Shown: positions 32,986 through 41,961 of the stretch, one piece after another
Numbering within the stretch: position 1 is the stretch's first letter
Layout of the letters: every line of letters starts with the position of its first letter
NCBI GenBank assembly: GCA_944326095.1
Contig: CALVCO010000008.1
Span: forward strand, 1-42,037
DNA length: 42,037 nucleotides
Source: an uncultured Erysipelotrichaceae bacterium
GTDB lineage: Bacteria > Bacillota_I > Bacilli_A > Erysipelotrichales > Erysipelotrichaceae
Direction of reading: 5' to 3'
The notes under the pieces: model-generated
Databases searched by the model: none
The model's input: the letters and a program-made list of their open reading frames with translations, nothing else
What the model was told of the DNA's origin: nothing
Made by a program: the position numbers and the translations under genes

Positions 32986-33043
32986 AAATTATCTTATATA
33001 AAATTATGGTATTAAATGCTATAATATATGCCGAGGCTAGAAC

Positions 33044-33742
33044 ATGGAACTAAAAGAATTACAGACGATTGCGAAAGAACATGGATTGGATATTACCGAT
33101 AGGATGTTAGATCAATTTGATCAGTATGCTAAGCTATTGATCGAATGGAATGGAAAGATGAATCTTACAGCTATTTGTGAATATGATAAGATCATTGAGA
33201 AGCATTTTTATGATTCTATCATGTGTTTATTTCAAGAAGATATCCAAGGTAGTGTTTGTGATGTTGGTAGTGGGGCTGGGTTTCCTAGTTTGCCTATGAA
33301 AATTGTTCGTCCGGATTTACAAATTATCATCGTTGAGCCTTTGCAAAAGCGTTGTTTATTTTTAAATGCTGTGGTTGAAGCATTGAAATTAGATGGTGTT
33401 AAAATCATTAATGCTCGAGCTGAAGATTATGCCAAGATTGCTAGAGAAGCTTATGATGTAGTTTGTGCTAGGGCGGTTGCGAATATGTCTTTACTTAGTG
33501 AATTGTGCATACCATTAGTTAAAAAAGATGGCTTGTTTGTTGCGCTTAAGGGTAGTGATGGTTATAATGAGCTTGATAGGGCTGCTAATGCTTTGAGTAA
33601 ACTTGGAGTTGAGCTTTTAAGTTCATATGAAGATAAATTGTTGGATGGTTCTATGCGTATTAATTTTTACTTTAAGAAAGTTAAGCATACACCTATGATG
33701 TATCCTAGGGCTTTTGCGAAAATTAAGAAGCAACCATTGTGA
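33044..33742 (+). CDS. rsmG: 16S rRNA (guanine527-N7)-methyltransferase (RsmG)
   Basis: The 232-residue SAM-dependent methyltransferase modifies G527 of 16S rRNA; its loss gives low-level streptomycin resistance in other bacteria. The SAM motif is DVGSGAGFPSLPMKI, followed by IVEPLQKRCLFL and the CARAVANMSLLSEL block characteristic of GidB. An extended -10 TGCTATAAT lies at 33018-33025, about 18 bases before the start. The stop TGA sits ten bases before the noc start. It heads the rsmG-noc-parA-parB order known in Bacillus. Confidence 0.95.
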   Translation: MELKELQTIAKEHGLDITDRMLDQFDQYAKLLIEWNGKMNLTAICEYDKIIEKHFYDSIMCLFQEDIQGSVCDVGSGAGFPSLPMKIVRPDLQIIIVEPLQKRCLFLNAVVEALKLDGVKIINARAEDYAKIAREAYDVVCARAVANMSLLSELCIPLVKKDGLFVALKGSDGYNELDRAANALSKLGVELLSSYEDKLLDGSMRINFYFKKVKHTPMMYPRAFAKIKKQPL

Positions 33743-33752
33743 GGAATTGAAA

Positions 33753-34517
33753 ATGAAAAATGCGACTTTAATAGCTATAGATAAAATAAAAGCTAATCGT
33801 TTTCAACCACGTATTCAATTTGATGAAAAAGCTTTAATTGAATTGTCGGAATCAATTAAAGAAAATGGTTTATTACAACCAATTGTAGTACGTAAAGATG
33901 AAGATGATTATGAAATAATAGCAGGGGAAAGAAGATTTAGAGCTTGTATTATGGCAGGTTTTAAAGAGGTTCCTTGTTTAATAATGGATCCTAGTGATTT
34001 ACAAAGTGCACAAATGGCATTAGTGGAAAATATTCAAAGGGAGAATCTTACGGCTATTGAAGAAGCTAAGGCTTATGTTAAAATAATGTCTTTGGCTAAT
34101 ATTACTCAGGAAAATTTGGCTAAAAAGATTGGTAAGTCACAATCAACGATTGCCAATAAAATAAGATTATTAAATTTGCCAAAAGAAGTTCAATTAGCAA
34201 TTAGTGAAAGAAGAATTAGTGAGCGTCATGCTAGGGCTTTGCTTGCTTTGGATGAAGATGAGCAAGTCAATATGATGCGTAAGATTATTGATAAAAATCT
34301 TAATGTTAGACAAACTGAAGAATATATAGCAGAATTAAAAAATAAAGAAAAGAAACCACGTAAAGTTATTACTAAGGGTTTTACGCGTAATATTCAAATT
34401 GGTATTAATTCTATTAATCAGTGTTTGGATATGATACGTAAGACAGGTATAGTAGTTACTAGTGAAATGGATGAAAATGATGAGGATGTAATCATTAAAG
34501 TTAAGTTTAAGAAGTAG
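33753..34517 (+). CDS. noc: Nucleoid occlusion protein Noc (ParB-family)
   Basis: The 254-residue ParB-like CTPase fold shows the N-terminal ParB box (RFQPRIQFDEKALIELSESI, GLLQPIVVR), the CTP-binding ENIQRENLTAIEEA, a helix-turn-helix with ITQENLAKKIGKSQSTIANK, and a C-terminal dimerisation part. The position between rsmG and parA marks it as Noc rather than ParB; in Bacillus Noc blocks division over the nucleoid and binds membrane through its N-terminus. ATG 33753 follows GAGGA; a longer reading from 33714 would overlap rsmG. Confidence 0.85.
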   Translation: MKNATLIAIDKIKANRFQPRIQFDEKALIELSESIKENGLLQPIVVRKDEDDYEIIAGERRFRACIMAGFKEVPCLIMDPSDLQSAQMALVENIQRENLTAIEEAKAYVKIMSLANITQENLAKKIGKSQSTIANKIRLLNLPKEVQLAISERRISERHARALLALDEDEQVNMMRKIIDKNLNVRQTEEYIAELKNKEKKPRKVITKGFTRNIQIGINSINQCLDMIRKTGIVVTSEMDENDEDVIIKVKFKK

Positions 34518-34525
34518 GAGGAATC

Positions 34526-35311
34526 ATGGCTAAAATTATTGCGATAGCTAACCAAAAAGGTGGCGTAGGTAAGACCACGACTAGCATTAATCTTGCAGCT
34601 GGGCTGGCCTATTGTAACAAGAGAATATTATTGGTAGACTTTGATCCTCAAGGTAATGCGACTCAAGGTATAGGGGCTAAAAAGTATGGCTTTACTAAGA
34701 CAGTTAATGATGTATTGTTGGGAAAAGATAGAGTTGCAGATTGTGTAGTGAATTTGCCAATTTATGAACCTCGTTTAGATGTGCTTTGTGCAAATATTAA
34801 TTTAGCTGGAGCGGATTTAGAGATGGCTAAATATCGTGAGGGTAGAGAAAAATTATTGAAAGTTAAATTGGATGAAGTTAGAGATGATTATGATTTTATT
34901 ATCATTGATTGTCCTCCTTCATTAGGTTTATTAAATACTAATGCTTTGACGGCTGCAGATTCAGTAATTATTCCGGTACAAAGTGAATATTATGCTTTGG
35001 AAGGTTTGACTCAATTGTTGAGTACTATTCGTTTAGTACAGCGTTTATTTAATCCGCATTTAGCAATCGAAGGAGTATTGTTGACGATGTTTGATGCGCG
35101 TACTAATCTTAGTGTTGAAGTGCAGCAAGAAGTTCGTAAGTATTTTAAAGAGAAAGTTTATCGTAGTTATATACCACGTAATGTTAAATTGTCAGAAGCA
35201 CCTAGTAGTGGACAGTCTATCTATACTTATGATATGGAATCTTCTGGGGCTAAGGCTTATATGTCTTTGGTTAAAGAGGTGCTTACTGCCAATAGCAAAG
35301 GGGTGAGATAA
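34526..35311 (+). CDS. parA: Chromosome partitioning ATPase ParA (Soj)
   Basis: The 261-residue deviant Walker-A ATPase has KGGVGKTT (11-18), switch region VDFDPQGNATQG and Walker B DFIIIDCPPSLGLL. It acts with ParB on chromosome segregation and origin firing. AGGAGG-type ribosome site (GTAGGAGGAATC) precedes ATG 34526, eight bases after noc. Its stop overlaps the parB start by one base. The length is that of chromosomal ParA without an N-terminal DNA-binding extension. Confidence 0.95.
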   Translation: MAKIIAIANQKGGVGKTTTSINLAAGLAYCNKRILLVDFDPQGNATQGIGAKKYGFTKTVNDVLLGKDRVADCVVNLPIYEPRLDVLCANINLAGADLEMAKYREGREKLLKVKLDEVRDDYDFIIIDCPPSLGLLNTNALTAADSVIIPVQSEYYALEGLTQLLSTIRLVQRLFNPHLAIEGVLLTMFDARTNLSVEVQQEVRKYFKEKVYRSYIPRNVKLSEAPSSGQSIYTYDMESSGAKAYMSLVKEVLTANSKGVR

Positions 35312-36183
35312 TGAGTAAAAAAGCTAAACGTCCGGCTTTAGGTCAAGGCTTAGAGAATATTTTTGGGGATGGAATTGAAGATTTAATTTCGAATATTGAA
35401 CAGAGTAGTTCTTTACAGTCTTCTACGCAAATTCCTCTTTCTAGTATTAGACCTAATCCTTATCAACCGCGTAAAGTTTTTGATGATAAGGCTTTACATG
35501 AATTAGCAGCTTCAATTGAAGAACATGGAATCTTTACGCCTTTATTACTTAGAGAAAGTGTACAAGGTTATGAAATAATCGCGGGTGAAAGACGTTTTAG
35601 AGCAGCTAAGATAGCTGGTTTAGATAGTGTTCCTGCCATCATTGTTAATTTTAATGATGAACAAATGATGGAAATAGCGATATTAGAAAATGTTCAACGT
35701 GAAGATTTAAATGCAATTGAAGAGGCTAATGCTTATAAGAATTTAATGGATCGTTTAGGTTATACCCAAGAAGTATTGGCTAAGCGTGTTGGTAAATCTC
35801 GTGAATATTGTGCTAATATTTTACGTTTATTGAAATTGCCTTTAGAAGTACAAAATATGGTTTCAAATGGTAAGCTTACTTTGGGTCATGTTCGTCCTTT
35901 AATTACTTTAGAAGATGAGGAAGAAATTATTGCGATTGCTTCAAAGATAGTTACAGATAAGATGAGTGTTAGAGAAGTTGAACGCTATGTTAAAGATCTT
36001 CATGCAAATAAACCGCCTAAGAAGGTTAAACATAAAGATCCTAATCTTATTAATGTTGAAAATATTATGGAGAGTAAATTGCAGACTAAGGTCGTAGTAG
36101 AAAATAAGAAAATTATTATTAAATATGAGGATACTAATGATCTTAATCGTATATTAGAATTATTAAATTGTATAGAAGAATAG
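35311..36183 (+). CDS. parB: Chromosome partitioning protein ParB (Spo0J)
   Basis: The 290-residue protein begins with the linker that stimulates ParA (KKAKRPALGQGLENIFG). The CTPase domain follows with IRPNPYQPRKVFD, AGERRFRAAK and LENVQREDLNAIEEA. Next come the HTH (YTQEVLAKRVGKSREYCANI) and a C-terminal dimerisation region. With parA it forms the segregation module. A canonical parS was not found in the window. A small hairpin (36181-36203) at its stop may weakly terminate before mnmE. Confidence 0.94.
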   Translation: MSKKAKRPALGQGLENIFGDGIEDLISNIEQSSSLQSSTQIPLSSIRPNPYQPRKVFDDKALHELAASIEEHGIFTPLLLRESVQGYEIIAGERRFRAAKIAGLDSVPAIIVNFNDEQMMEIAILENVQREDLNAIEEANAYKNLMDRLGYTQEVLAKRVGKSREYCANILRLLKLPLEVQNMVSNGKLTLGHVRPLITLEDEEEIIAIASKIVTDKMSVREVERYVKDLHANKPPKKVKHKDPNLINVENIMESKLQTKVVVENKKIIIKYEDTNDLNRILELLNCIEE

Positions 36184-36203
36184 GTGGTGCATGTCATCAC
36201 CTA
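36181..36203 (+). terminator. Weak hairpin between parB and mnmE
   Basis: An 8-bp stem taggtggt/atcaccta (one G-T pair) starts at the parB stop codon and is followed by agttttgtt. The T tract is short, so read-through into mnmE is likely. Confidence 0.4.
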
Positions 36204-36225
36204 GTTTTGTTAGGAGGTGTATATA

Positions 36226-37548
36226 GTGTTTCAAGATACGATAGTGGCGATTGCGACATCTTTGCAAGAACAAGCTATTTCGATAATTCGTTTGAGTGGA
36301 GATAGGGCAATTGAAATTGTTTCTAAACTTTTTAGTAAAGATTTAAATAAAGTAAAGGCTAATACTATTAATTATGGCTTTATTCGTGATGGACAAGAAG
36401 ATGTTGATGAAGTATTAGTTAGTGTTTTTAGGGCGCCTCATTCTTATACGATGGAAGATATTGTGGAAATTAATTGTCATGGTGGGGTATATGTTACTAA
36501 AAGGATATTATCACTTTGTATAGCTAATGGGGCTAGATTGGCTATGCCTGGAGAATTTACGCAAAGGGCTTTTTTGAATGGTAGAATTGATCTTAGTCAG
36601 GCAGAAGGAGTTAATGATTTGATTAATGCGAATTCTATGCAACAGGCTCATAGCGCTATTAATAGTTTAAAGGGTAGTGTTACTAGATTGATTGAACCTT
36701 TGTGTGATGATATTTTGGATATGATTGCCAATATTGAAGTTAATATTGATTATCCAGAATATGATGATGTTGAAGTTTTAACTAATGAAAAAATTCTTCC
36801 TAGAGCCAAGCATTTTTTAGGGCGTATTAATAAAATAATTGAAGAAGCACAAAATGCTAGTATCATAAAAAATGGTATTGATACGGTAATTTTAGGTAAG
36901 CCTAATGTAGGTAAGAGTTCTTTATTGAATGCATTATTACAAGAGGATAAGGCTATTGTTACGGATGTAGCTGGTACAACTAGAGACTTAGTTGAAGGAT
37001 GTGTTAATTTAGGTCAGGTTACTTTAAATCTTATTGATACAGCAGGTATTCGTGATACTCAAGATGTTGTGGAAAAGATTGGTATAGAAAAAAGTAAAGA
37101 GGCTTTAAATAAGGCTAAGCTTGTTATTATGGTGATGGATGCTAGTAATATTAGTGAAGAAGATGAAATGTTATTGGAACTTTGTAAAGATAAGCCTTGT
37201 ATTTTAGTTTATAACAAAGCTGATAAACAAAGAGTAAATGATGGCATTAATATTAGCGCTATTAATAATGATATTGATGAGCTTATAGTTAAAATCAATG
37301 AGATGTTTGAACAAGCTATTATTGATAATCGTAAAGATACATTAAATAATGAAAGGCAAATAGGACTTGCAATGCAAGCTAGAAGTCATATGGAAGATGT
37401 TTTAGTAGGTATTGAAAATAATGTTGAACTAGATTTAGTTAGTATAGATTTAAATTTAGCTTATGAAAGCTTAAAAGAAATCTTAGGTAAGGCTAATCGT
37501 GAAGATTTATTAGATGCATTATTTAGCAAGTTTTGTTTAGGTAAATAA
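36226..37548 (+). CDS. mnmE: tRNA modification GTPase MnmE (TrmE)
   Basis: The 440-residue GTPase works with MnmG to make 5-substituted uridine at the tRNA wobble position. The N-terminal folate-binding domain includes GRIDLSQAEGVNDLI. The inserted G domain has LGKPNVGKSSLLNALL, DVAGTTRD, DTAGIRDT and NKAD. The C-terminus ends in the catalytic FCLGK (Cys437). I choose GTG 36226, with AGGAGG eight bases upstream; an in-frame GTG at 36217 overlaps that site. MnmG is not in this window, unlike the Bacillus order mnmE-mnmG-rsmG. Confidence 0.95.
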   Translation: MFQDTIVAIATSLQEQAISIIRLSGDRAIEIVSKLFSKDLNKVKANTINYGFIRDGQEDVDEVLVSVFRAPHSYTMEDIVEINCHGGVYVTKRILSLCIANGARLAMPGEFTQRAFLNGRIDLSQAEGVNDLINANSMQQAHSAINSLKGSVTRLIEPLCDDILDMIANIEVNIDYPEYDDVEVLTNEKILPRAKHFLGRINKIIEEAQNASIIKNGIDTVILGKPNVGKSSLLNALLQEDKAIVTDVAGTTRDLVEGCVNLGQVTLNLIDTAGIRDTQDVVEKIGIEKSKEALNKAKLVIMVMDASNISEEDEMLLELCKDKPCILVYNKADKQRVNDGINISAINNDIDELIVKINEMFEQAIIDNRKDTLNNERQIGLAMQARSHMEDVLVGIENNVELDLVSIDLNLAYESLKEILGKANREDLLDALFSKFCLGK

Positions 37549-37549
37549 T

Positions 37550-38305
37550 ATGAGTTGGATAGATAGTCATTCACATATATTAGATGAAGCTTTTAATGAT
37601 TTAGATGAAGTCATTGAACGAATTAAAAAAGAAGATATTGTTCGTTGTATGATTGTATGTTGTTATAGCCATGAATATGATAGAGCGATAGCTTTGAGTA
37701 AAAAGGATAGTCGCTTTAAGGTGGCTGTGGGTATTCATCCTAGTGATGTTAAAAATTTAGATGATGATACTTGGAATAAATTTATTGAATATGCTAGTAA
37801 AGATGAAGTTTGTGCTATTGGGGAAATTGGTTTAGATTATTATTGGGATAAGGATAATAAGCTTGAACAACAAGATATTTTTATTAAACAGATTGAAATA
37901 GCGCAAAAATTAAATAAACCGATTATTGTACATTCGCGAGATGCCTTACAAGATACTTATGATATCTTGAAAAAACATAAGGTTGCAGGAGTAATGCATT
38001 GTTACAGTGGTAGCAAGGAAATGGCTTTGGAATTTATTAAATTGGGTTTTTATATTTCTCTTGGAGGTCCGGTTACTTTTAAGAATGCTAAGGAACCTAA
38101 AGAGGTGGCTAAGATTGTACCATTAGAGCGTTTATTGATTGAGACGGATTGTCCATATTTGACACCTGAACCTTTTAGGGGTAAAAGAAATGAACCTTAT
38201 TATGTAATATATACAGGTAAAAAAATATGTGAACTTAGAGAAATTGATGAAGAGATTTTTCAAAAACAAATGGTAATTAATTTTGATGAATTATTTAAGG
38301 GGTAA
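37550..38305 (+). CDS. tatD: TatD family metal-dependent hydrolase
   Basis: The 251-residue TIM-barrel DNase has the metal ligands DSHSHI (His7, His9), AIGEIGLDYYW (Glu), IIVHSRDA (His), GVMHCYSG (His) and LIETDCPYLTP (Asp). It is a 3'-5' exonuclease in studied members. It begins one base after the mnmE stop. In Bacillus tatD lies upstream of rnmV and rsmA; here a MATE gene is inserted between them. Confidence 0.93.
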   Translation: MSWIDSHSHILDEAFNDLDEVIERIKKEDIVRCMIVCCYSHEYDRAIALSKKDSRFKVAVGIHPSDVKNLDDDTWNKFIEYASKDEVCAIGEIGLDYYWDKDNKLEQQDIFIKQIEIAQKLNKPIIVHSRDALQDTYDILKKHKVAGVMHCYSGSKEMALEFIKLGFYISLGGPVTFKNAKEPKEVAKIVPLERLLIETDCPYLTPEPFRGKRNEPYYVIYTGKKICELREIDEEIFQKQMVINFDELFKG

Positions 38306-38308
38306 TAG

Positions 38309-39682
38309 ATGCAAAACGATTTAGGGAAAGATAAGATTGAAAGGTTGGTATTTGCGATTGCTTTACCATGTATGATTGCACAATTTGTTAATGTCTTATA
38401 TAGTGTAATTGATCGTATTTATATTGGACATATTGCTGAAGTTGGTAGTCTTGCTTTAGCAGGTATTGGGGTATGTGGTCCAGTAGTTACGATGATTGGG
38501 GCCTTTGCTTCGTTAATAGGAGTAGGGGGTGCACCTCTTTGTGCAATTGCTTTGGGTGAAAAAAATCATGATAAGGCAAAAGCTATCATGAGTAATTCAT
38601 TCATCTTATTGACGATAGTTTCTATTTTGGTTGTATTAGTAATATATCCATTTCAAGAAGATATGCTTTATTTATTTGGGGCTACGGATGCAACAATTAC
38701 CTATGCTAAAGCTTATTTTGGCATTTATTTATTAGGTACGCCATTTGCTTTATTGAGTGTGGGTATGAATAATTTTATTAATTGTCAAGGATATGCCAAA
38801 ATAGGTATGTTATCAGTGGTAATTGGGGCTATTGGTAATATTATCTTGGATCCTATATTTATATTTGTTTTAAATATGGATGTTGCGGGGGCTGCTATTG
38901 CGACGGTTTTATCACAGCTTTTAAGTTGTATATTTGTTTTAACAATATTATTTAAAAAGAAGATGTCGGTAAATTTAAGTATTATGCCTTTAAATTTAGC
39001 AAATTGTTTACATATTGTTAAGATTGGTTTTACGCAATTTATAATAATTGCTTTTGATAATATTATGATTATTGCGATGAATATGACTTTAAAACATTAT
39101 GGGGGTAGCCAAGCGGATCTTTTAATTATGGCTAATACGATTGCTCAATCCTTTATGTTATTAGTTACCATGCCTCTTGGTGGTATTAGTGGGGGTACCC
39201 AGGGTATTCTAAGTTTTAACTATGGGGCTTATAATGTAGATAGAGTTAAGGAAGCTTATAAGTTTATTTGTAAAGTTTGTGTAGGCTTTACTTCTATTAT
39301 GTTTATCTTAGTTTGGGTAGCTGGTAAATATTTTGCTTATTTATTTACTAGTGATCCAATAGTAATTGAACAAAGTTTAACAGCTATAAAAATTATGACT
39401 TTGTTTATAATTCCTTTGGGCTTACAATATGAATTAGTAGATGGGCTTACAGCTTTAGGAGCTGTGCGTTTATCATTGCCATTATCTTTTTTTAGAAAAG
39501 GGATTTATTTTATAGCTTTAATAATATTGCCTATGTATTTTGGGGGTCAAAGTGCTTTTTTTGCAGAGAGTATTTCGGATATAATTGCCCCAATTGTTAG
39601 TTTGATAGTGGCTACTAGAAGTATTGATAATATCTTGCAATGGCGCTTGCAGATGAAGCCCATTGATTTTGAAAATGAATAG
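38309..39682 (+). CDS. MATE family efflux transporter
   Basis: The 457-residue inner-membrane protein has about twelve hydrophobic segments in two homologous halves. It opens with KIERLVFAIALPCMIAQFVN and VLYSVIDRIYIGHI, then ALAGIGVCGPVVTM, all typical of the DinF/NorM-like Na+/H+ drug antiporters. Substrates may be cationic dyes, drugs or a metabolite. It starts three bases after tatD and ten bases before rnmV, so it is co-transcribed with RNA-processing genes, probably by position only. Confidence 0.92.
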   Translation: MQNDLGKDKIERLVFAIALPCMIAQFVNVLYSVIDRIYIGHIAEVGSLALAGIGVCGPVVTMIGAFASLIGVGGAPLCAIALGEKNHDKAKAIMSNSFILLTIVSILVVLVIYPFQEDMLYLFGATDATITYAKAYFGIYLLGTPFALLSVGMNNFINCQGYAKIGMLSVVIGAIGNIILDPIFIFVLNMDVAGAAIATVLSQLLSCIFVLTILFKKKMSVNLSIMPLNLANCLHIVKIGFTQFIIIAFDNIMIIAMNMTLKHYGGSQADLLIMANTIAQSFMLLVTMPLGGISGGTQGILSFNYGAYNVDRVKEAYKFICKVCVGFTSIMFILVWVAGKYFAYLFTSDPIVIEQSLTAIKIMTLFIIPLGLQYELVDGLTALGAVRLSLPLSFFRKGIYFIALIILPMYFGGQSAFFAESISDIIAPIVSLIVATRSIDNILQWRLQMKPIDFENE

Positions 39683-39691
39683 GTGATTTAA

Positions 39692-40228
39692 GTGATTAAA
39701 GAGATTATAGTTGTAGAAGGTAAAAATGATACTTTAAATTTAAAACGTTATTTTGATTGTGATACGATTGAAACGCATGGGACATGTTTAAGTGATTTTA
39801 CTTTAAATATGATTGCGAAGGCTCAACAAAGAAGAGGAGTAATTATCTTTTGTGATCCTGATAGTCCAGGGGAAAAGATTCGCAATACCATCAATGAAAA
39901 AGTAAAGGGTTGTAAAAATGCTTTTTTACAGGCGGATGATTGTCGCTTTAAGCATAAAGTTGGGGTTGAACATGCTAGCTATGAAGTATTAAAAGAGGCC
40001 TTAGATAATCTTCTTACTTATGGGGAATATGTACCTACAGTCAATATGAATGACTTTTTGGAACTTGGTTTAAGTGGACAAAAAGATAGTGCTAAGCTTA
40101 GAAATTATGTTGGGGCTAAATTGCATATTGGTAAGTGTAATACAAAACAATTATTAAAGCGTTGTAATATGTTACAATTAGATAAAGAAGATATTAGAAA
40201 GGTTTTAGTTGATGAAAATAATAGCTAG
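39692..40228 (+). CDS. rnmV: Ribonuclease M5
   Basis: The 178-residue Toprim-domain nuclease completes 5S rRNA maturation. Motifs are IIVVEGKNDT near the N-terminus and IIFCDPDSPGEKIR with the acidic metal ligands. The C-terminal part matches family length. The start is GTG 39692, preceded by AGGTGATTTAA. It overlaps rsmA by 17 bp, the conserved rnmV-rsmA arrangement. Confidence 0.94.
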   Translation: MIKEIIVVEGKNDTLNLKRYFDCDTIETHGTCLSDFTLNMIAKAQQRRGVIIFCDPDSPGEKIRNTINEKVKGCKNAFLQADDCRFKHKVGVEHASYEVLKEALDNLLTYGEYVPTVNMNDFLELGLSGQKDSAKLRNYVGAKLHIGKCNTKQLLKRCNMLQLDKEDIRKVLVDENNS

Positions 40229-41081
40229 TATTAGCCGTACTAATGAAATATTAGAAAAATTTAATTTAAGAGCTAAAAAGGGTTATGGTCAAAACTTTTT
40301 AACTGATCCACGTATTGTAGAAAATATTGCGGATAAGGCTGATTGTAATGATGCTTGTGTAATTGAAATTGGTCCAGGTATTGGGGCTTTGACTCAAATG
40401 TTAGCTCTTAGAGCTAAACATGTTTTAGCTTATGAAATTGATACTAAATTATTAGATGTATTGGCTTATAGTTTAGAAGGCTTAGATAATATAGAAATTA
40501 TTAATGAAGATTTTTTGAATTGTGATTTAGCTAAAGTTGTAAAAGAATTAAAAGCTAAATATGGAAGAGTAGTTGTTTGTGCTAATTTGCCTTATTATAT
40601 TACTACGCCTATCTTATTTAAATTGTTTGAGTCTGAACAACAAGTTGATAAAATTACGGTAATGATGCAAAAGGAAGTTGCTGATCGTTTTAGTGCTAAA
40701 GTTAATACTAAGGATTATAATGCTTTAAGCGTTATGAGTCAGTATTTGTATGATGTTAAGACGATTATTAAAGTTAGTCGTAATGTTTTTAATCCTAAGC
40801 CTAATGTTGATAGTGCGGTTGTTCAATTTTCTAATCATGATAAAATAGAAGTGAATGATCAAAATGCTTTTTTTGCTTTAATTAAAGCTTGTTTTAAACA
40901 AAGAAGAAAAACATTATATAATAATTTAAGAGAATATTTAAAAGATGGTATAGTAGCGGAAAATATCTTAAATAAGTGTGGTCTTACTAATAATACTAGG
41001 GCCCAAGAACTTACCCTTGAACAATTTATAAAATTATATGAGGTGTATGATTATGAGAGAAAGAGCTTATGCGAAGATTAA
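40212..41081 (+). CDS. rsmA: 16S rRNA (adenine1518/1519-N6)-dimethyltransferase (RsmA/KsgA)
   Basis: The 289-residue enzyme dimethylates two adjacent adenines in helix 45 of 16S rRNA. It has the family opening ISRTNEILEKFNLRAKKGYG followed by QNFL, the SAM motif VIEIGPGIGALTQML, and CANLPYYITTPILFKL with the catalytic NLPY. ATG 40212 lies inside rnmV; TTG 40209 is a poorer choice. Loss of this gene gives kasugamycin resistance in other species. It overlaps ispE by 29 bp. Confidence 0.95.
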   Translation: MKIIASISRTNEILEKFNLRAKKGYGQNFLTDPRIVENIADKADCNDACVIEIGPGIGALTQMLALRAKHVLAYEIDTKLLDVLAYSLEGLDNIEIINEDFLNCDLAKVVKELKAKYGRVVVCANLPYYITTPILFKLFESEQQVDKITVMMQKEVADRFSAKVNTKDYNALSVMSQYLYDVKTIIKVSRNVFNPKPNVDSAVVQFSNHDKIEVNDQNAFFALIKACFKQRRKTLYNNLREYLKDGIVAENILNKCGLTNNTRAQELTLEQFIKLYEVYDYERKSLCED

Positions 41082-41904
41082 TCTTAGTTTAGATGTTGTT
41101 GGTATTAGGGATGATGGTTATCATGAGTTGAAGATGATCATGGTGCCAGTTGATTTTTATGATACTTTGGATATGGAAATTGCAGAAGAAATGTCCATGG
41201 AACAAAATGCTAGCTATTTGCCAATGGATGAAAAAAATACGGTAATTAAAGCTATTAAAGTTGTTAGAGAAGCCTATGGTTTTAAAGAGAATTTTAGAAT
41301 TAAATTAGTTAAACACATTCCTACACAAGCTGGTTTGGCTGGGGGTAGTAGTGATGGAGCTGCAGCTATTCGTTTAATGCGTAAATTATTAAAATTAGAT
41401 ATGCCTAATAGTAAGATGATTGAACTTGCTAGTAAGGTTGGTGCAGATGTAGCTTTTTGTTGTATGAATAGACCAGCTTTAGTTGGTGGCATTGGGGATA
41501 TTATTGAACCTTTTAATCTTAATTGTCCTTTTGAAATATTATTAGTTAAACCTAGAAGAGGGGTTATGACTAAGAAAGCTTTTGAAATGGTAGATAAGCT
41601 GGATTGTATACATCCTGATGTATTAGGCTTAAAAAACGCTTTAGAAACTAATGATTATTCTAAAGTAATAGAATTATTAGGTAATAGTTTAGAAGCTCCT
41701 AGTTTTAAACTTAATGGAGATATTGCTAAGATAAAGAAAAAGATGTTAGAACTTGGATTAGATGCTAGTTTAATGACAGGTTCTGGCTCGTGTGTATTTG
41801 GTATTAGTCGTGATAAAGAAATAATCCATAAAGCTGAAAAATATTTTAAGAATAATGGATATTTTGTACGTGCTACCAATATATTAAATAATAGATATCG
41901 TTAA
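41053..41904 (+). CDS. ispE: 4-diphosphocytidyl-2-C-methyl-D-erythritol kinase (IspE)
   Basis: The 283-residue GHMP kinase is in the MEP isoprenoid pathway. Motifs are YAKINLSLDVVGIRDDGYHE, the ATP-binding PTQAGLAGGSSDGAAA, and the late MTGSGSCVFGI. ATG 41053 is seven bases from AGGTG and gives the family N-terminus; ATGs at 41038 and 41047 are possible but precede that site. The gene shows the organism uses the MEP rather than the mevalonate route, at least in part. The overlap with rsmA keeps the Bacillus order. Confidence 0.94.
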   Translation: MRERAYAKINLSLDVVGIRDDGYHELKMIMVPVDFYDTLDMEIAEEMSMEQNASYLPMDEKNTVIKAIKVVREAYGFKENFRIKLVKHIPTQAGLAGGSSDGAAAIRLMRKLLKLDMPNSKMIELASKVGADVAFCCMNRPALVGGIGDIIEPFNLNCPFEILLVKPRRGVMTKKAFEMVDKLDCIHPDVLGLKNALETNDYSKVIELLGNSLEAPSFKLNGDIAKIKKKMLELGLDASLMTGSGSCVFGISRDKEIIHKAEKYFKNNGYFVRATNILNNRYR

Positions 41905-41907
41905 AAA

Positions 41908-41939
41908 ATTCCCTATTTGGTAAATATCAAATAGGGAAT
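41908..41939. terminator. Hairpin after ispE
   Basis: A perfect 12-bp stem attccctatttg/caaatagggaat has an 8-base loop. On the plus strand the tail is weak (gttataattt); on the minus strand it is followed by ttttta, so it may better terminate transcripts from the insertion element at the window edge. Confidence 0.65.
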
Positions 41940-41961
41940 GTTATAATTTGTTTTGAAAAAA

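Noticed and set aside
37321-37540. Possible separate gene in the C-terminal part of mnmE
   Set aside because: It is the normal C-terminal helical domain of MnmE ending in FCLGK.
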